DNA of 64,000 nt from positions 40,075-104,074 of the forward strand of contig NZ_JALLIK010000101.1 in the NCBI RefSeq assembly GCF_023093595.1, read 5' to 3'. The stretch's first letter is position 1. Each line of letters starts with the position of its first letter. The notes beneath the pieces are model-generated. The model worked only from the letters and a program-made list of their open reading frames with translations, ran no database searches and was not told the origin of the DNA. A program made the translations under genes and the position numbers. The DNA comes from Thauera aromatica_A (GTDB taxonomy: Bacteria > Pseudomonadota > Gammaproteobacteria > Burkholderiales > Rhodocyclaceae). Shown here one piece after another: positions 9,240 to 18,297 of the stretch.

Positions 9240-9845
9240 GTGAGTCGAGAGCGCAAACCGGTCCGCAGGCCCGCCCGCAAGCCGTCGGGCAGTGCGGGCA
9301 GCACCCTGGTCGGGATCTTCATCGGGCTGGTGTTCGGCGCCCTGATCGCGGCCGGTGCCGCGTGGTATTTCACCCGCTCCAACCCCTTCCAGCCGGCCCC
9401 GGCGGTGCCGCGTGTGCAGGCTCCGGCCGAGGGGCCGGCGGATCTGCCGGGCAAACCGGGCGATCAGCCGGTGGTGAAGCAGGATTTCGAGTTCTACCGC
9501 ATCCTGCCCCAGGGCGAGAACGTACCGCCATCGACTCCGGGCGCTCAGCCTCCGGCCAAGGCCGGGACTCCGGTCGCGCCGGTGGAGGAGGCGGTGCCGC
9601 AGCCGGTCGAGCGTCTGTACCTGCAGGTCGGCGCCTTCGAGAACCCGAGCGAGGCCGACAATCTCAAGGCGCGCCTGGCCCTGTCGGGCATCCAGGCCAG
9701 TGCCCAGCGCACGCAACTGGCCGATGGCCGGGTCGTGCACCGGGTGCGGATCGGCCCGTTCGCCCGTCCCGAGGACATGAATCCGATGCGCGCGCGCCTG
9801 GCCGAGGCCGGGTTCACCGCTTCGGTCAGCCGCGGCGCGCCCTGA
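9240..9845 (+). CDS. SPOR-domain inner-membrane protein
   Basis: 201-residue protein with a short basic cytoplasmic tail (KPVRRPARKPSG), one membrane segment at about 22-45 (TLVGIFIGLVFGALIAAG), a Pro/Ala-rich periplasmic linker and a C-terminal SPOR domain (about 125-200, starting LYLQVGAFENPSEADNLK). SPOR domains bind denuded septal peptidoglycan, so it probably acts at division sites, as FtsN and DedD do. The start is GTG at 9240, chosen for the GGAGG at 9229-9233. It directly follows argS, an arrangement common in betaproteobacteria. Confidence 0.85.
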   Translation: MSRERKPVRRPARKPSGSAGSTLVGIFIGLVFGALIAAGAAWYFTRSNPFQPAPAVPRVQAPAEGPADLPGKPGDQPVVKQDFEFYRILPQGENVPPSTPGAQPPAKAGTPVAPVEEAVPQPVERLYLQVGAFENPSEADNLKARLALSGIQASAQRTQLADGRVVHRVRIGPFARPEDMNPMRARLAEAGFTASVSRGAP

Positions 9846-9914
9846 GCCGGCCTGCGCGGGGAACGCTTCGCGCTGCGACGCATCTCATCCAGTCCATTCC
9901 CAACGGAGTCTTAC

Positions 9915-10547
9915 ATGAACCGCCGTGATGCCCTCAAGCTGGCCACGCTGGCCCTGATCCTGCCGTCCGCATCGGTAGCCTGGGCGAAGGATGCGTTTAC
10001 GGTATTGAACCCGCCGCAAAAGAGCGACGATCCGTCGAAGATCGAGATCATCGAGTTCTTCCACTACGGCTGCCCGCATTGCCGCGACTTCGACCCCCTG
10101 GTCGCCGTCTGGAAAAAGAAGCTGCCGGCCGACGTCGCTTTCCGCCATGTTCCGGCGATCTGGAACAACGCCCAGCTGAGCGGGCTCGCCCGCCTGTATT
10201 ACGCCGCCGAAGTGTCGGGGACGCTCGATGCCTTGCATGCCGGCATCTTCGGCGCGGTGCAAGATGACAAGCGCCCGCTGTATACCGAGGAGCAGGTGCG
10301 TGAATGGGTCGAGGGCAAGGTCGCCGATCCGGCGAAGTTCATCGAAACCTACAAGTCCTTCGGTGTCGGCTCGATGGTGCAGCGCGCCGACCAGCTCGCA
10401 CGGGCGATGAAGATCCAGGGCGTGCCGACGATCGTCGTCGACGGCAAGTACGTCACCTCCGCATCGCTGACCGGCAGCCATGAAAGCACCCTGAAAGTCA
10501 CCGACGAGCTGATCGCCCGGGTGCGCGCCGAGCGCGGCGCGAAATAA
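9915..10547 (+). CDS. dsbA: DsbA-type thiol:disulfide interchange protein
   Basis: 210-residue periplasmic oxidoreductase that introduces disulfides into exported proteins. The N-terminal signal peptide (MNRRDALKLATLALILPSAS) is cleaved near residue 24. The thioredoxin fold carries the DsbA active site CPHC at Cys53-Cys56 within FFHYGCPHCRDF, and the cis-Pro loop is QGVPTIVVDG. Length and motif order match DsbA. It lies 69 bp after the SPOR gene and is followed by a rho-independent terminator. Confidence 0.93.
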   Translation: MNRRDALKLATLALILPSASVAWAKDAFTVLNPPQKSDDPSKIEIIEFFHYGCPHCRDFDPLVAVWKKKLPADVAFRHVPAIWNNAQLSGLARLYYAAEVSGTLDALHAGIFGAVQDDKRPLYTEEQVREWVEGKVADPAKFIETYKSFGVGSMVQRADQLARAMKIQGVPTIVVDGKYVTSASLTGSHESTLKVTDELIARVRAERGAK

Positions 10548-10628
10548 GCCGAAACAGCCGAAACCCGCGGTTCGCGCCGCACCGGCGGCCGGAGGACTGC
10601 GGCCGTAGGCGCCCGAGCCTGCTTGAAA

Positions 10629-10656
10629 CCGCCGCACCGGCAAGGGCGGCTTTTTT
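10629..10656 (+). terminator. Rho-independent terminator after dsbA
   Basis: Stem CCGCC (10629-10633) pairs with GGCGG (10645-10649) across an 11-nt loop, followed by six T residues at 10651-10656. It lies between the convergent dsbA and TRAP permease genes; the complementary strand shows only a short T run, so it mainly serves dsbA. Confidence 0.75.
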
Positions 10657-10676
10657 CCGCGCCGTGCCGTCCCGGT

Positions 10677-13298
10677 TCAGACGGCGGGCGGCGGTGCCAC
10701 CGGCTGCTTGCGGCGAGTCCGCGGCTTCTGCATCGCCCACACCAGCGCGAGCAAGGCGAAGGCGGGGACGAACATCCACTCCTTGGCCGGGCGTTCGCCC
10801 GAAGGCAGCTCGATCGCGGTGACCGCGAAGCCCTGCTCGAGACCCAGCTTTTCGGCCTGGCTGCCGAAGCGCACGGCCGCGACCTGGACTTCGTCGCCGA
10901 GCGTCATCACCGTCAGCCCCATTCGTGCGAGCCGGGCGCTGGCGCTGTCCGCCTTGTCTCCGAGCGGCAGCAGAACGCCCTTGGACACGTCGTCGCCTTC
11001 CAGGCTCAGCCCTTCCACCCACACCCTCAGGTTGGCGTTGCGCGGCGCTTCCTCGACCAGGCGGGTCAGTTCGGTGGGGGGAATTTCCTCGTAAGGAGGG
11101 TAGAGCATGTCCATCCAGAAGCCGGGGCGGAACAGGGTGAACGTCACCAGCAGCAGCAATGCGCTCTCGTGGATGCGGCTGCGGGCGATGAAGAAGCCCT
11201 GGGTGGCGGCGGCGAACATCATGCTCGCCACCGTCGCGGTGACGATCGTCAGTCCGAGCTGGAACACGTTGCCGATGCCGATCAGCAGCAGCTGGGTGTT
11301 GAAGATGAACATGAACGGCAGGATCGCGGTTCGTGCGCTGTAGCCGAACGCGGTGAGGCCGGTCTTGATCGGGTCGCTCTTGGCGATGCCGGCGGCGGCG
11401 TAGGAGGCGAGCCCCACCGGCGGGGTGACGTCGGCCATCAGGCCGAAGTAGAACACGAACATGTGCACCGCGATCAGCGGCACGAGCAGGCCACTTTGCG
11501 CGCCGAGATCGACGATTACCGGGGCCATCAGCGTCGATACCACGATGTAGTTCGCCGTCGTCGGCAGACCCATGCCCAGCACCAGGCAGATCACGGCGAC
11601 CAGCCCCAGCATGACCATCAGGTTGCCGCCGGAAAGAAGTTCCACCAGCTCGGTCATCGCCAGGCCGATGCCGGTCAGCGTCACCGTGCCGACGATGATG
11701 CCGGCGGTAGCCGTGGCGATGGCGATGCCGATCATGTTGCGCGCGCCGGTGACCAGGCCGCTGAGGAGGTCGGAGAATCCCTCCCGCGCGGCGGCGCCCA
11801 GCCCGCCTGTGCCACGGAAGAGGGCGAACAGCGGCCGCTGGGTAACGAGAATGAACATCAGGAACAGCGTGGCCCAAAACGCCGACAGCGCCGGCGAGAG
11901 CTGCTCGACCATCAGGTTCCAGATCAGCGCCGCCACCGGCAGCAGGAAGTGCAGGCCGGATTTCAGCGTGGGGCCGATCTCGGGCAGGTACTCCATCGTT
12001 TCGCCGGGCTTTTCCATGTGCAGCTCGGGAAATTTCGCCCCGTAGCGCACGATTGCGATGTAGGCGCCCAGCATCAGCAGGCCGACTACCAGGAAAGCGG
12101 CGTCACCAAACAGATCCTTGATCCAGCCGAAGCCCCAGTAGACGGCGGCGGACAGGACCACCAGCCCGGAGAAGGTCATCAGCGTGGTGATCACGGCCTG
12201 CTGCCAAGGCAGCGGTTCGCGCCGCGGCAGACCCTTCAGGTCCATCTTCAGCGCCTCCAGGTGCACGATGTAGAACAGCGCGATGTAGGAGATCAGCGCC
12301 GGCAGGATGGCGTGCTTCATGACCTGGATGTAGGTGATGCCGACGTACTCGACCATGAGGAAGGCCGCCGCCCCCATCACCGGCGGCATGATCTGGCCGT
12401 TGACCGAGGAGGCGACTTCGACCGAGGCGGCCTTGTCGCTGCGGTAGCCGACGCTCTTCATCAGCGGGATGGTGAAGGTGCCGGTGGTCACCACGTTGGC
12501 GATCGATGAGCCCGAGATCAGACCAGTGCTGGCCGAGGCCACGACCGCGGCCTTGGCCGGGCCGCCGCGCATGTGGCCGAGGAGCGCAATCGCCGACTTG
12601 ATGAAGTAGGCCCCGGCGCCCGCGGTCTCGAGCAGGGCGCCGAACAGCACGAACAGGAAGATGAAGCTGGTCGATACGCCGACCGCGACGCCGAACACGC
12701 CTTCGGTGGTGAGCCACATGTGGCTCATGCCCTTGGACAGCGAGGCGCCGCGGTGGGAAATGACCTCCGGCATGTAGGGGCCGAAGAAGATGTAGATCAG
12801 GAAGACGACCGCCAGGATCACCATCGGCAGGCCGAGGGCACGCCGTGCGGCTTCGAGCAACAGGAGCAGGCCGACGACGGCTGCGGCCATGTCGGCGTCG
12901 GTCGGCAGGCCGGGCCGGGTCGCCAGTTCGGCGTAGAACAGGAACAGGTAGGCGGCGCAGAAGGCGCCGGCCGCAGCCAGGGCCCAGTCGTGGAGTGGAA
13001 CGTAGTCGCGCGGCGAGCGCTTCAGCGCGGGATAGGCGGCGAAGGCCAGGAACACTGCGAAGGCGAGGTGGATGGCGCGGGCCTCGGTGTCGTTGAACAC
13101 GAAGACGCCGAGCGAGAACGGCAGCGGCGATGCGATCCAGAGCTGGAACAGCGACCACGCCAGTGCCGTCAGCATCAGCAGGCGGGCGGTGAGGCCGGTG
13201 GGCCGGCGCCCGCCGGTATCGGCTTCGGCGACGATTTTTTTCAGCTCCTCGTCGGAGAGCTCGAAGCTGTCTTGCTTTCGATCATCCGGGCGGGTCAT
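10677..13298 (-). CDS. TRAP transporter fused permease (4TM/12TM, DctQ-DctM type)
   Basis: 873-residue inner-membrane permease of the TAXI-type TRAP family, in which the small and large membrane subunits are fused. Hydrophobic segments begin at about residue 40. The large-subunit part contains GAGAYFIKSAIALLGHMRGG and the conserved SGSSIANVVTTGTFTIPLMK. The C-terminal about 170 residues (from PPYEEIPPTELTR) correspond to the extra domain (DUF3394-like) seen in these fusions. The start ATG at 13298 (MTRPDDRKQDSF) has GAGAGG 8 nt upstream; a TTG two codons earlier is less likely. It should import a carboxylate with Na+ together with the TAXI receptor encoded just upstream. Confidence 0.9.
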   Translation of the reverse strand: MTRPDDRKQDSFELSDEELKKIVAEADTGGRRPTGLTARLLMLTALAWSLFQLWIASPLPFSLGVFVFNDTEARAIHLAFAVFLAFAAYPALKRSPRDYVPLHDWALAAAGAFCAAYLFLFYAELATRPGLPTDADMAAAVVGLLLLLEAARRALGLPMVILAVVFLIYIFFGPYMPEVISHRGASLSKGMSHMWLTTEGVFGVAVGVSTSFIFLFVLFGALLETAGAGAYFIKSAIALLGHMRGGPAKAAVVASASTGLISGSSIANVVTTGTFTIPLMKSVGYRSDKAASVEVASSVNGQIMPPVMGAAAFLMVEYVGITYIQVMKHAILPALISYIALFYIVHLEALKMDLKGLPRREPLPWQQAVITTLMTFSGLVVLSAAVYWGFGWIKDLFGDAAFLVVGLLMLGAYIAIVRYGAKFPELHMEKPGETMEYLPEIGPTLKSGLHFLLPVAALIWNLMVEQLSPALSAFWATLFLMFILVTQRPLFALFRGTGGLGAAAREGFSDLLSGLVTGARNMIGIAIATATAGIIVGTVTLTGIGLAMTELVELLSGGNLMVMLGLVAVICLVLGMGLPTTANYIVVSTLMAPVIVDLGAQSGLLVPLIAVHMFVFYFGLMADVTPPVGLASYAAAGIAKSDPIKTGLTAFGYSARTAILPFMFIFNTQLLLIGIGNVFQLGLTIVTATVASMMFAAATQGFFIARSRIHESALLLLVTFTLFRPGFWMDMLYPPYEEIPPTELTRLVEEAPRNANLRVWVEGLSLEGDDVSKGVLLPLGDKADSASARLARMGLTVMTLGDEVQVAAVRFGSQAEKLGLEQGFAVTAIELPSGERPAKEWMFVPAFALLALVWAMQKPRTRRKQPVAPPPAV

Positions 13299-13331
13299 GG
13301 GCAACGCCTCTCAAGGGGAAACGAAGACGAA

Positions 13332-13360
13332 AACGGCGGGGGCTGGTGGCCGCCGCCGTT
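13332..13360 (-). promoter_or_regulatory. Intercistronic hairpin between TAXI receptor and TRAP permease
   Basis: Perfect 8-bp arms AACGGCGG (13332-13339) and CCGCCGTT (13353-13360) lie in the 108-bp gap between the receptor gene and the permease gene. No T tract follows on the minus strand. Such hairpins often protect the upstream mRNA and allow more receptor than permease to be made; that role is inferred. Confidence 0.5.
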
Positions 13361-13406
13361 CATGCAGGGAGGTCCGGCGCCCTGCGAAGGGAAGCCGGGC
13401 GGCGGA

Positions 13407-14375
13407 TTACATCCAGCCCTTTTCCTTGTAGTACTTCACCGCGCCCTCGTGCAGCGGCGCGGACAGCCCGTCCTTGATCATGTTCTTGGGGTCGAGATTG
13501 GCGAATGCCGGATGCAGTTTCTTGAAGTCCTCGAAGTTTTCAAACACCGCCTTGACCAAGGTATAGACCGTGTCCGCCGGCACTTTTGACGAACTCACGA
13601 AGCTGGCCACGACGCCGAAGGTCTTGGTCGGGTCCGGGTTGTTCGCGTACAGGCCGCCGGGGATGGTGACATGGGCGAAATAGGGGTGCTCGGCGACCAG
13701 CTTGTCGACCCCGGCGCCGGTGACCGACACCAGCTTGGCACCGCAGGTCGTGGTCGGGTCCTGGATGTTGGCCGCGGGGTGGCCGACGACATAGGCGAAG
13801 CCGTCGATCTTGTTGTCGCACAGGGCGGCGCTGTGCTCGTCTGGCTTGAGCTCGGAAACGAGCGAGAAGTCGGCGGTCGACATGCCCAGTGCGGGCAGCA
13901 GCATGTCCATCGTCGCGCGCTGGCCCGAGCCCGGGTTGCCGATGTTGAAGCGCTTGCCCTTGAAGTCCTCGAACTTGGTGATGCGGGCTTCCTTGCGCGA
14001 CAGGATGGTCAGCGGCTCGGGGTGGATCGAGAACACCGCGCGCAGTTCGGTGACCGGGCCGCCGTCGGCGAACTGCGCGAGGCCCTTGATGGCGTTGAAC
14101 TGCACGTCGGACTGGGCGACGCCGAAATCGAGCTCGCCGCCCTTGATCGTATTGACGTTGTACACCGAGCCGCCGGTGCTCTCGACCGAACAGCGCAGGC
14201 CGTGCTGGGCGCGGTCCTTGTTGATCAGGCGGCAGATCGCGCCGCCGGCGGCATAGTAGACGCCGGTGACGCCGCCGGTACCGATGGTGATGAACTTCTG
14301 CTGGGCGTGGGCGGGGAGTGCGCCGAACGTGCCGGAGAGGGCGAGCACGGCAGCCAGAGCGGTGGTTTTTTTCAC
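13407..14375 (-). CDS. TAXI-family TRAP transporter solute-binding protein
   Basis: 322-residue periplasmic receptor. A Sec signal peptide (KKTTALAAVLALSGTFGALP, cleaved after AHA) is followed by ITIGTGGVTGVYYAAGGAIC, the family hallmark. Further typical segments are LDFGVAQSDVQFNA and FNIGNPGSGQRATM. The start is GTG at 14375, chosen because AGGAGG lies 6-11 nt upstream and the signal peptide begins there. It delivers substrate to the fused permease encoded downstream. TAXI systems often move dicarboxylates or glutamate, but the ligand here is not known. Confidence 0.92.
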   Translation of the reverse strand: MKKTTALAAVLALSGTFGALPAHAQQKFITIGTGGVTGVYYAAGGAICRLINKDRAQHGLRCSVESTGGSVYNVNTIKGGELDFGVAQSDVQFNAIKGLAQFADGGPVTELRAVFSIHPEPLTILSRKEARITKFEDFKGKRFNIGNPGSGQRATMDMLLPALGMSTADFSLVSELKPDEHSAALCDNKIDGFAYVVGHPAANIQDPTTTCGAKLVSVTGAGVDKLVAEHPYFAHVTIPGGLYANNPDPTKTFGVVASFVSSSKVPADTVYTLVKAVFENFEDFKKLHPAFANLDPKNMIKDGLSAPLHEGAVKYYKEKGWM

Positions 14376-14527
14376 GGAGACCTCCTGGGGCGAGTCGATG
14401 GAACCGTCGATACGAACACGACCTGGGCGAAACCGGCGGTGCGCTGCGCCCATTCGCTGCGCGGACGCGTCCGCCATCATCTTGATGTCATCGGAAGCGA
14501 AGCTTTGCACAAAAAGCGTGCAGGCCG

Positions 14528-15031
14528 CTACTCGGGTTTCCCCGCAACGCCGGGATGAAGCGGAGGGGATGCCGCATCGATGAAGCGCTCCGGGGTCAGG
14601 ATCGAGAAATGCGGACGGATCGCACGGTGGCGTGCCAGCGCGAGCAGGGCGCGGTCGCGGGTCAGGAGGTGGGTGGCGGCGCGATGCAGTGCGATCTCGA
14701 GGAATTTCTGGTCGTCGGCGTCGCGGCAGTTCGGCAGGGCCGCCGGCGCTTCCGCTGCGGGGGCGAAGTCCGCCGGTTCGAGGCGGGCGAGGTAGCCGTG
14801 CCACAGTGCGGCCTGTTCGTCCGGTTCCAGTCCGAACTGGCGGTAGGCGAGGACGCGGCGCAGTTCTTCGCTGGCGTCCTCGCGTCCGAACAGGCGGTAG
14901 CGGCCCTGCTCGATGGCGCTTCGCAGCGCCAGCAGGCGGGGGTCGCGAAACATCCACAGCGCGAGCACGGTGTTGGTGTCGAGCACCAGGCGGATCGTTC
15001 CGGGAGCCGGGGCGGAGGAGGGCGTCTGCAT
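14528..15031 (-). CDS. PIN-domain protein (putative toxin-like nuclease)
   Basis: 167-residue protein of the PIN superfamily (COG1569-type). Acidic metal-binding positions are visible: Asp in LVLDTNTVLALW near residue 18, Glu in EDASEELRRVL and Asp in CRDADDQKFLEIAL, plus the late Asp in LLTRDRALL. Such proteins are Mg-dependent RNases and are often toxins. No antitoxin-sized gene flanks it on either side, so it is either solitary or has a distant partner. It ends 152 bp downstream of the TAXI receptor start. Confidence 0.75.
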   Translation of the reverse strand: MQTPSSAPAPGTIRLVLDTNTVLALWMFRDPRLLALRSAIEQGRYRLFGREDASEELRRVLAYRQFGLEPDEQAALWHGYLARLEPADFAPAAEAPAALPNCRDADDQKFLEIALHRAATHLLTRDRALLALARHRAIRPHFSILTPERFIDAASPPLHPGVAGKPE

Positions 15032-15064
15032 CGGAGCGGCGGGGCGGTCGTGGAAGCGTGGACG

Positions 15065-15090
15065 AAAAACGGGGAGGTCGCCCTCCCCGT
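15065..15090 (-). terminator. Rho-independent terminator of phaC
   Basis: Perfect 9-bp stem ACGGGGAGG / CCTCCCCGT with a 4-nt GCGA loop, followed on the minus strand by five T residues (plus-strand 15065-15069). It lies 18 nt after the phaC stop. This is the clearest terminator in the window. Confidence 0.9.
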
Positions 15091-15107
15091 CCTTGCGCGC
15101 GGTGGGA

Positions 15108-16931
15108 TCAGTCCGGTTTTTTTGCGTCGATGCGGATCTTGACGAATGAGCCGGGGGCGTCTTCGAGCGGCTTCAGCTTGCCTGCGGCGGGGTCGCGCGG
15201 CGCCGTCCGCTCGTCGTCCTGGGCGGTGATCCAGGCGTTCCAGTCGGTCCACCACGAGCCCGGGTGCTGCTCTGCGCCCTTGAACCAGGCGTCGGCGGTT
15301 TCCGGCAGTTTCGCCGCCGGATTGACCCAGTAGCCGTACTTGTTGGCCGACGGCGGATTGACGATGCCGGCGATGTGGCCGGAGCCGCCGAGCACGAAGC
15401 GCACCGGGCCGTTCAAGTGCTGTGCGCCCATGTAGGTGCTCTTCCACGGCGCGATGTGGTCCTCGATCGTGGAGATGAAGTAGCTCGGCAGCTTGATCTT
15501 GCCGAGATCGATCGGCACGCCGTCGATCTCGATGCCGCCGGGCTCGATCAGGCGGTTTTCCATGTACATGTTGCGCAGGTAGTAGCTGTGCATCTTCGCC
15601 GGCATGCGGGTGGAGTCGGAGTTCCAGTACAGCAGGTCGAAGGGGAAGGGGTCCTTGCCGAGCAGATAGTTGTTCACCACGAAGGACCAGATCAGGTCGT
15701 TGGCGCGCAGCATGTTGAAGGTGCCCGCCATTTCGGAACCTTCGAGGTAGCCGCGTTCGGCCATCTTTTTCTCGAGGCTGGAGACCTGGCCTTCGTCGAT
15801 GAACACGCCGAGTTCGCCCGGTTCGGTGAAGTCGGTCATCGCGGTGAAGAAGGTCGCCGTGGCGATGCGCTGCTGGCGCTTGGCGGCGAGGTAGGCGAGG
15901 GCGGTGGCGAGCAGGGTGCCCCCCAGGCAGTAGCCGATCGCATTGACTTGTTTCTCGCCGGTCTGCGCTTCGATGGCGTCGAGCGCGGCCAGGATGCCCT
16001 CCTCGAGGTAGGCGTCGAAGCTCTTTTCGGCGAGCTTTTCGTCGGGGTTGACCCAGGAGATCACGAACACGGTGTGGCCCTGGTCGACGCACCACTTGAT
16101 GTAGGAATTCTTTTCGCGCAGATCGAGGATGTAGAACTTGTTGATCCACGGCGGCACGATCAGCAGCGGCTTCTTCAGCACGGTGTCGGTGCTCGGCGTG
16201 TATTGCAGCAGCTGCATCATGTCGGTCTGGAACACGACCTTGCCCGGCGTGGTGGCGACGTTCTTGCCAAGCTCGAAGGCCGAGGTGTCGGTCATCTTCA
16301 CGCGCAGGTTGCCGTTGCCGTCCTCGACGTCGCGCAGCAGGTTGTTCAGGCCCTTGAGTAGGTTCTGGCCATGGCTCTTGACCGTCTCGCGGAAGACTTC
16401 CGGGTTGGTGACGGCGAAGTTCGACGGCGACAGCGCATCGATGTACTGGCCTGTGTAGAAGTTCACCTTCTTCTGCGTCTGCTCGTCGAGCCCGTCGACA
16501 CAGCACACGGTGTCGTGGATGTGGCGCGCGGCGATGAGGTAGGACTGCTTGATGAAGTCGAACAGGAAGTGCTGCTCCCATTCCTCGTCCTTGAAGCGGC
16601 GGTCGGATTTTTCCGGCGTTGCCACCGGCGCGGTGTTGAGGCCGGCAAAGCGCAGCATGGAATGCTGCCACAGCGAGAAGTAGTCCCACACCAGGCTCAT
16701 CTGGGCCTGGGCGAGCTTGTACGGATTGGCCAGCAGCTTGGCCATCATGTCCATGAAGGCCTGGGCGATGCCGAGTTCATCGGCGGGAGCGGCGACGCCT
16801 TTCTTGAGCTGGCGCTGGACGTGGTCGCTGATCAGCGACGAGGCGCGGCGCGCCACTTCGGCATAGGTCTGGGCGACTTCCTGCGGATCGGGCAGTTCGG
16901 CAGTGGGGGTCTCGGTCTTGGGTGCAGCCAT
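15108..16931 (-). CDS. phaC: Class I polyhydroxyalkanoate synthase
   Basis: 607-residue PHA polymerase that adds 3-hydroxyacyl-CoA units to storage polyester granules. The alpha/beta-hydrolase core holds the lipase-box variant GYCLGG with the nucleophile Cys335. Candidate acid and base are Asp in ISTIEDHIAPW and His in GGSGHIAGIVNPP. The N-terminal helical region of about 200 residues is typical of class I. The start ATG at 16931 (MAAPKTETPTAE) has GGAG upstream; the open frame extends further but without family sequence. No phaA or phaB is next to it. An MBL-fold hydrolase lies 41 bp upstream on the same strand, and a strong terminator follows. Confidence 0.95.
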   Translation of the reverse strand: MAAPKTETPTAELPDPQEVAQTYAEVARRASSLISDHVQRQLKKGVAAPADELGIAQAFMDMMAKLLANPYKLAQAQMSLVWDYFSLWQHSMLRFAGLNTAPVATPEKSDRRFKDEEWEQHFLFDFIKQSYLIAARHIHDTVCCVDGLDEQTQKKVNFYTGQYIDALSPSNFAVTNPEVFRETVKSHGQNLLKGLNNLLRDVEDGNGNLRVKMTDTSAFELGKNVATTPGKVVFQTDMMQLLQYTPSTDTVLKKPLLIVPPWINKFYILDLREKNSYIKWCVDQGHTVFVISWVNPDEKLAEKSFDAYLEEGILAALDAIEAQTGEKQVNAIGYCLGGTLLATALAYLAAKRQQRIATATFFTAMTDFTEPGELGVFIDEGQVSSLEKKMAERGYLEGSEMAGTFNMLRANDLIWSFVVNNYLLGKDPFPFDLLYWNSDSTRMPAKMHSYYLRNMYMENRLIEPGGIEIDGVPIDLGKIKLPSYFISTIEDHIAPWKSTYMGAQHLNGPVRFVLGGSGHIAGIVNPPSANKYGYWVNPAAKLPETADAWFKGAEQHPGSWWTDWNAWITAQDDERTAPRDPAAGKLKPLEDAPGSFVKIRIDAKKPD

Positions 16932-16972
16932 GTTGTTTGGACTCCAGTTTGGCGACGGGGCGGGTGGGTTCG

Positions 16973-18025
16973 TCAGCGACGAAGGGAAAAACGGATCAGG
17001 CCATCGGCGCCGACATCGCGTGTCAGCGCGCCCTGGGTTTCGAGATGGTTGAGGTGGGCGATCGCTTCGCCCATGGCGAACATGACCTGATGGGTATCGA
17101 GCTCGCGCGGGAACAGCGTCGGCAGCAGCTCTCCGGCACAGCGTGGTGCGGCGCATTCCGCCAGCAACGCGGCGCAGCGCTCGCGGTGATGCTCGACGAG
17201 CTGATCCACGCGGGCGCGGATTCCCCGGAAAGGGTGACCATGGGATGGTAGCACGAGGGTGTCTTCGGGCAGTTCGCACAATGCCTGCAGCGAGCTGAGG
17301 AACCAGCCCAGCGGGTCGGCACCGGGGGTGGCGGCGTAGACGCTGATATTGGTCGAGATCCGTGGCAGCAGCATGTCGCCCGAGATCAGGATGCCGAGTT
17401 CGGCGCAGTACAGGCTGGCGTGCTCGGGAGCGTGGCCGTAGCCGACGATCACGCGCCAGCGGTGAGCACCGATCTGCAGCGTGTCGCCGGCGAACAGGCG
17501 ATGGTAGTGCGCCGGCAGCTCGGGGGCGCCGCGGCGGTAGGCCGGGCCGCGGGCGGACAAGGCGGCGAGCCGGGTGTCGTCCAGGCCGTGGCTGCGGAAC
17601 TGCGCCACCATGTCCTCGATGCAGTGGCCGGGGAGCTGGTTCCACACCGCGTGGGCGGAGAGGAATTCGCCCTGGGTCATCAGCACCGTGGCCCGGTCGC
17701 GCGCTGCCAACCAGGCCGCGAGGCCGATATGGTCGGGGTGGTGGTGGGTCACGATCACCCGCCGGAGCGGCCGCGGATCGGCGGCCAGCACCTGCTCCCA
17801 GGCCGTGCGGGTGCGCTCGATGCCGAAGCCGCTGTCGATCGCGGTGAGGGCGTCGCCGTCGTCGAGCAGCCACAGGTTGATGTGGTTGAGCGCGAACGGC
17901 AGGTGCATGCGGACCCAGCCGATGCCGGGGGCGAGTTCGAGGCGCTGGCCTTCGGCGGGCGGCTCGTAGTGGGGGTAGTGGAGGGAGGGCGCGGCGGGGG
18001 CGGAGGAACTCATCATGTCGTCCAT
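16973..18025 (-). CDS. MBL-fold metallo-hydrolase with C-terminal winged-helix region
   Basis: 350-residue metallo-beta-lactamase-fold protein. The zinc motif THHHPDHIG lies about residue 95, a second ligand region is GYGHAPEHASLY, and the metal-bridging Asp is in ILISGDMLLPRI. The last 80 residues (LFPRELDTHQVMFAMGEAIA onward) look like the helical/winged tail of LACTB2-like hydrolases. The substrate is unknown. The start is uncertain between ATG 18025 (MDDMMSSS) and ATG 18016; neither has a good ribosome site. Its position just upstream of phaC suggests one transcription unit, perhaps linked to acyl-thioester metabolism. Confidence 0.8.
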   Translation of the reverse strand: MDDMMSSSAPAAPSLHYPHYEPPAEGQRLELAPGIGWVRMHLPFALNHINLWLLDDGDALTAIDSGFGIERTRTAWEQVLAADPRPLRRVIVTHHHPDHIGLAAWLAARDRATVLMTQGEFLSAHAVWNQLPGHCIEDMVAQFRSHGLDDTRLAALSARGPAYRRGAPELPAHYHRLFAGDTLQIGAHRWRVIVGYGHAPEHASLYCAELGILISGDMLLPRISTNISVYAATPGADPLGWFLSSLQALCELPEDTLVLPSHGHPFRGIRARVDQLVEHHRERCAALLAECAAPRCAGELLPTLFPRELDTHQVMFAMGEAIAHLNHLETQGALTRDVGADGLIRFSLRR

Positions 18026-18297
18026 CGGATGCGGGCCGGTGCGTGGCAGGCGCGGGCGGAGAACCCTCGAATCTACCCGACCCTTGCATGAGGTTGGTTT
18101 TGTGTTTTTAATCAAAACAACGATTTGTGCTTATGGATCGGGCGTCTGCCGGATTCCGGCTGCCCGCTGGCAAGCGGTAAAACTAGAAATCTACACCAAT
18201 ATCCGACCGGTACGAAAGGCAACTGACCGCGTGCGGGAAGACGCCGCTGGCGGGGGTGGCGGGCGGCGTACCCGGCGGCTGGACAAGGAGACCGGAG

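Noticed and set aside
14760..14790. GGTTCGAGGC resembling a tRNA T-loop
   Set aside because: No acceptor or anticodon stem around it; it lies inside the PIN-domain coding region.
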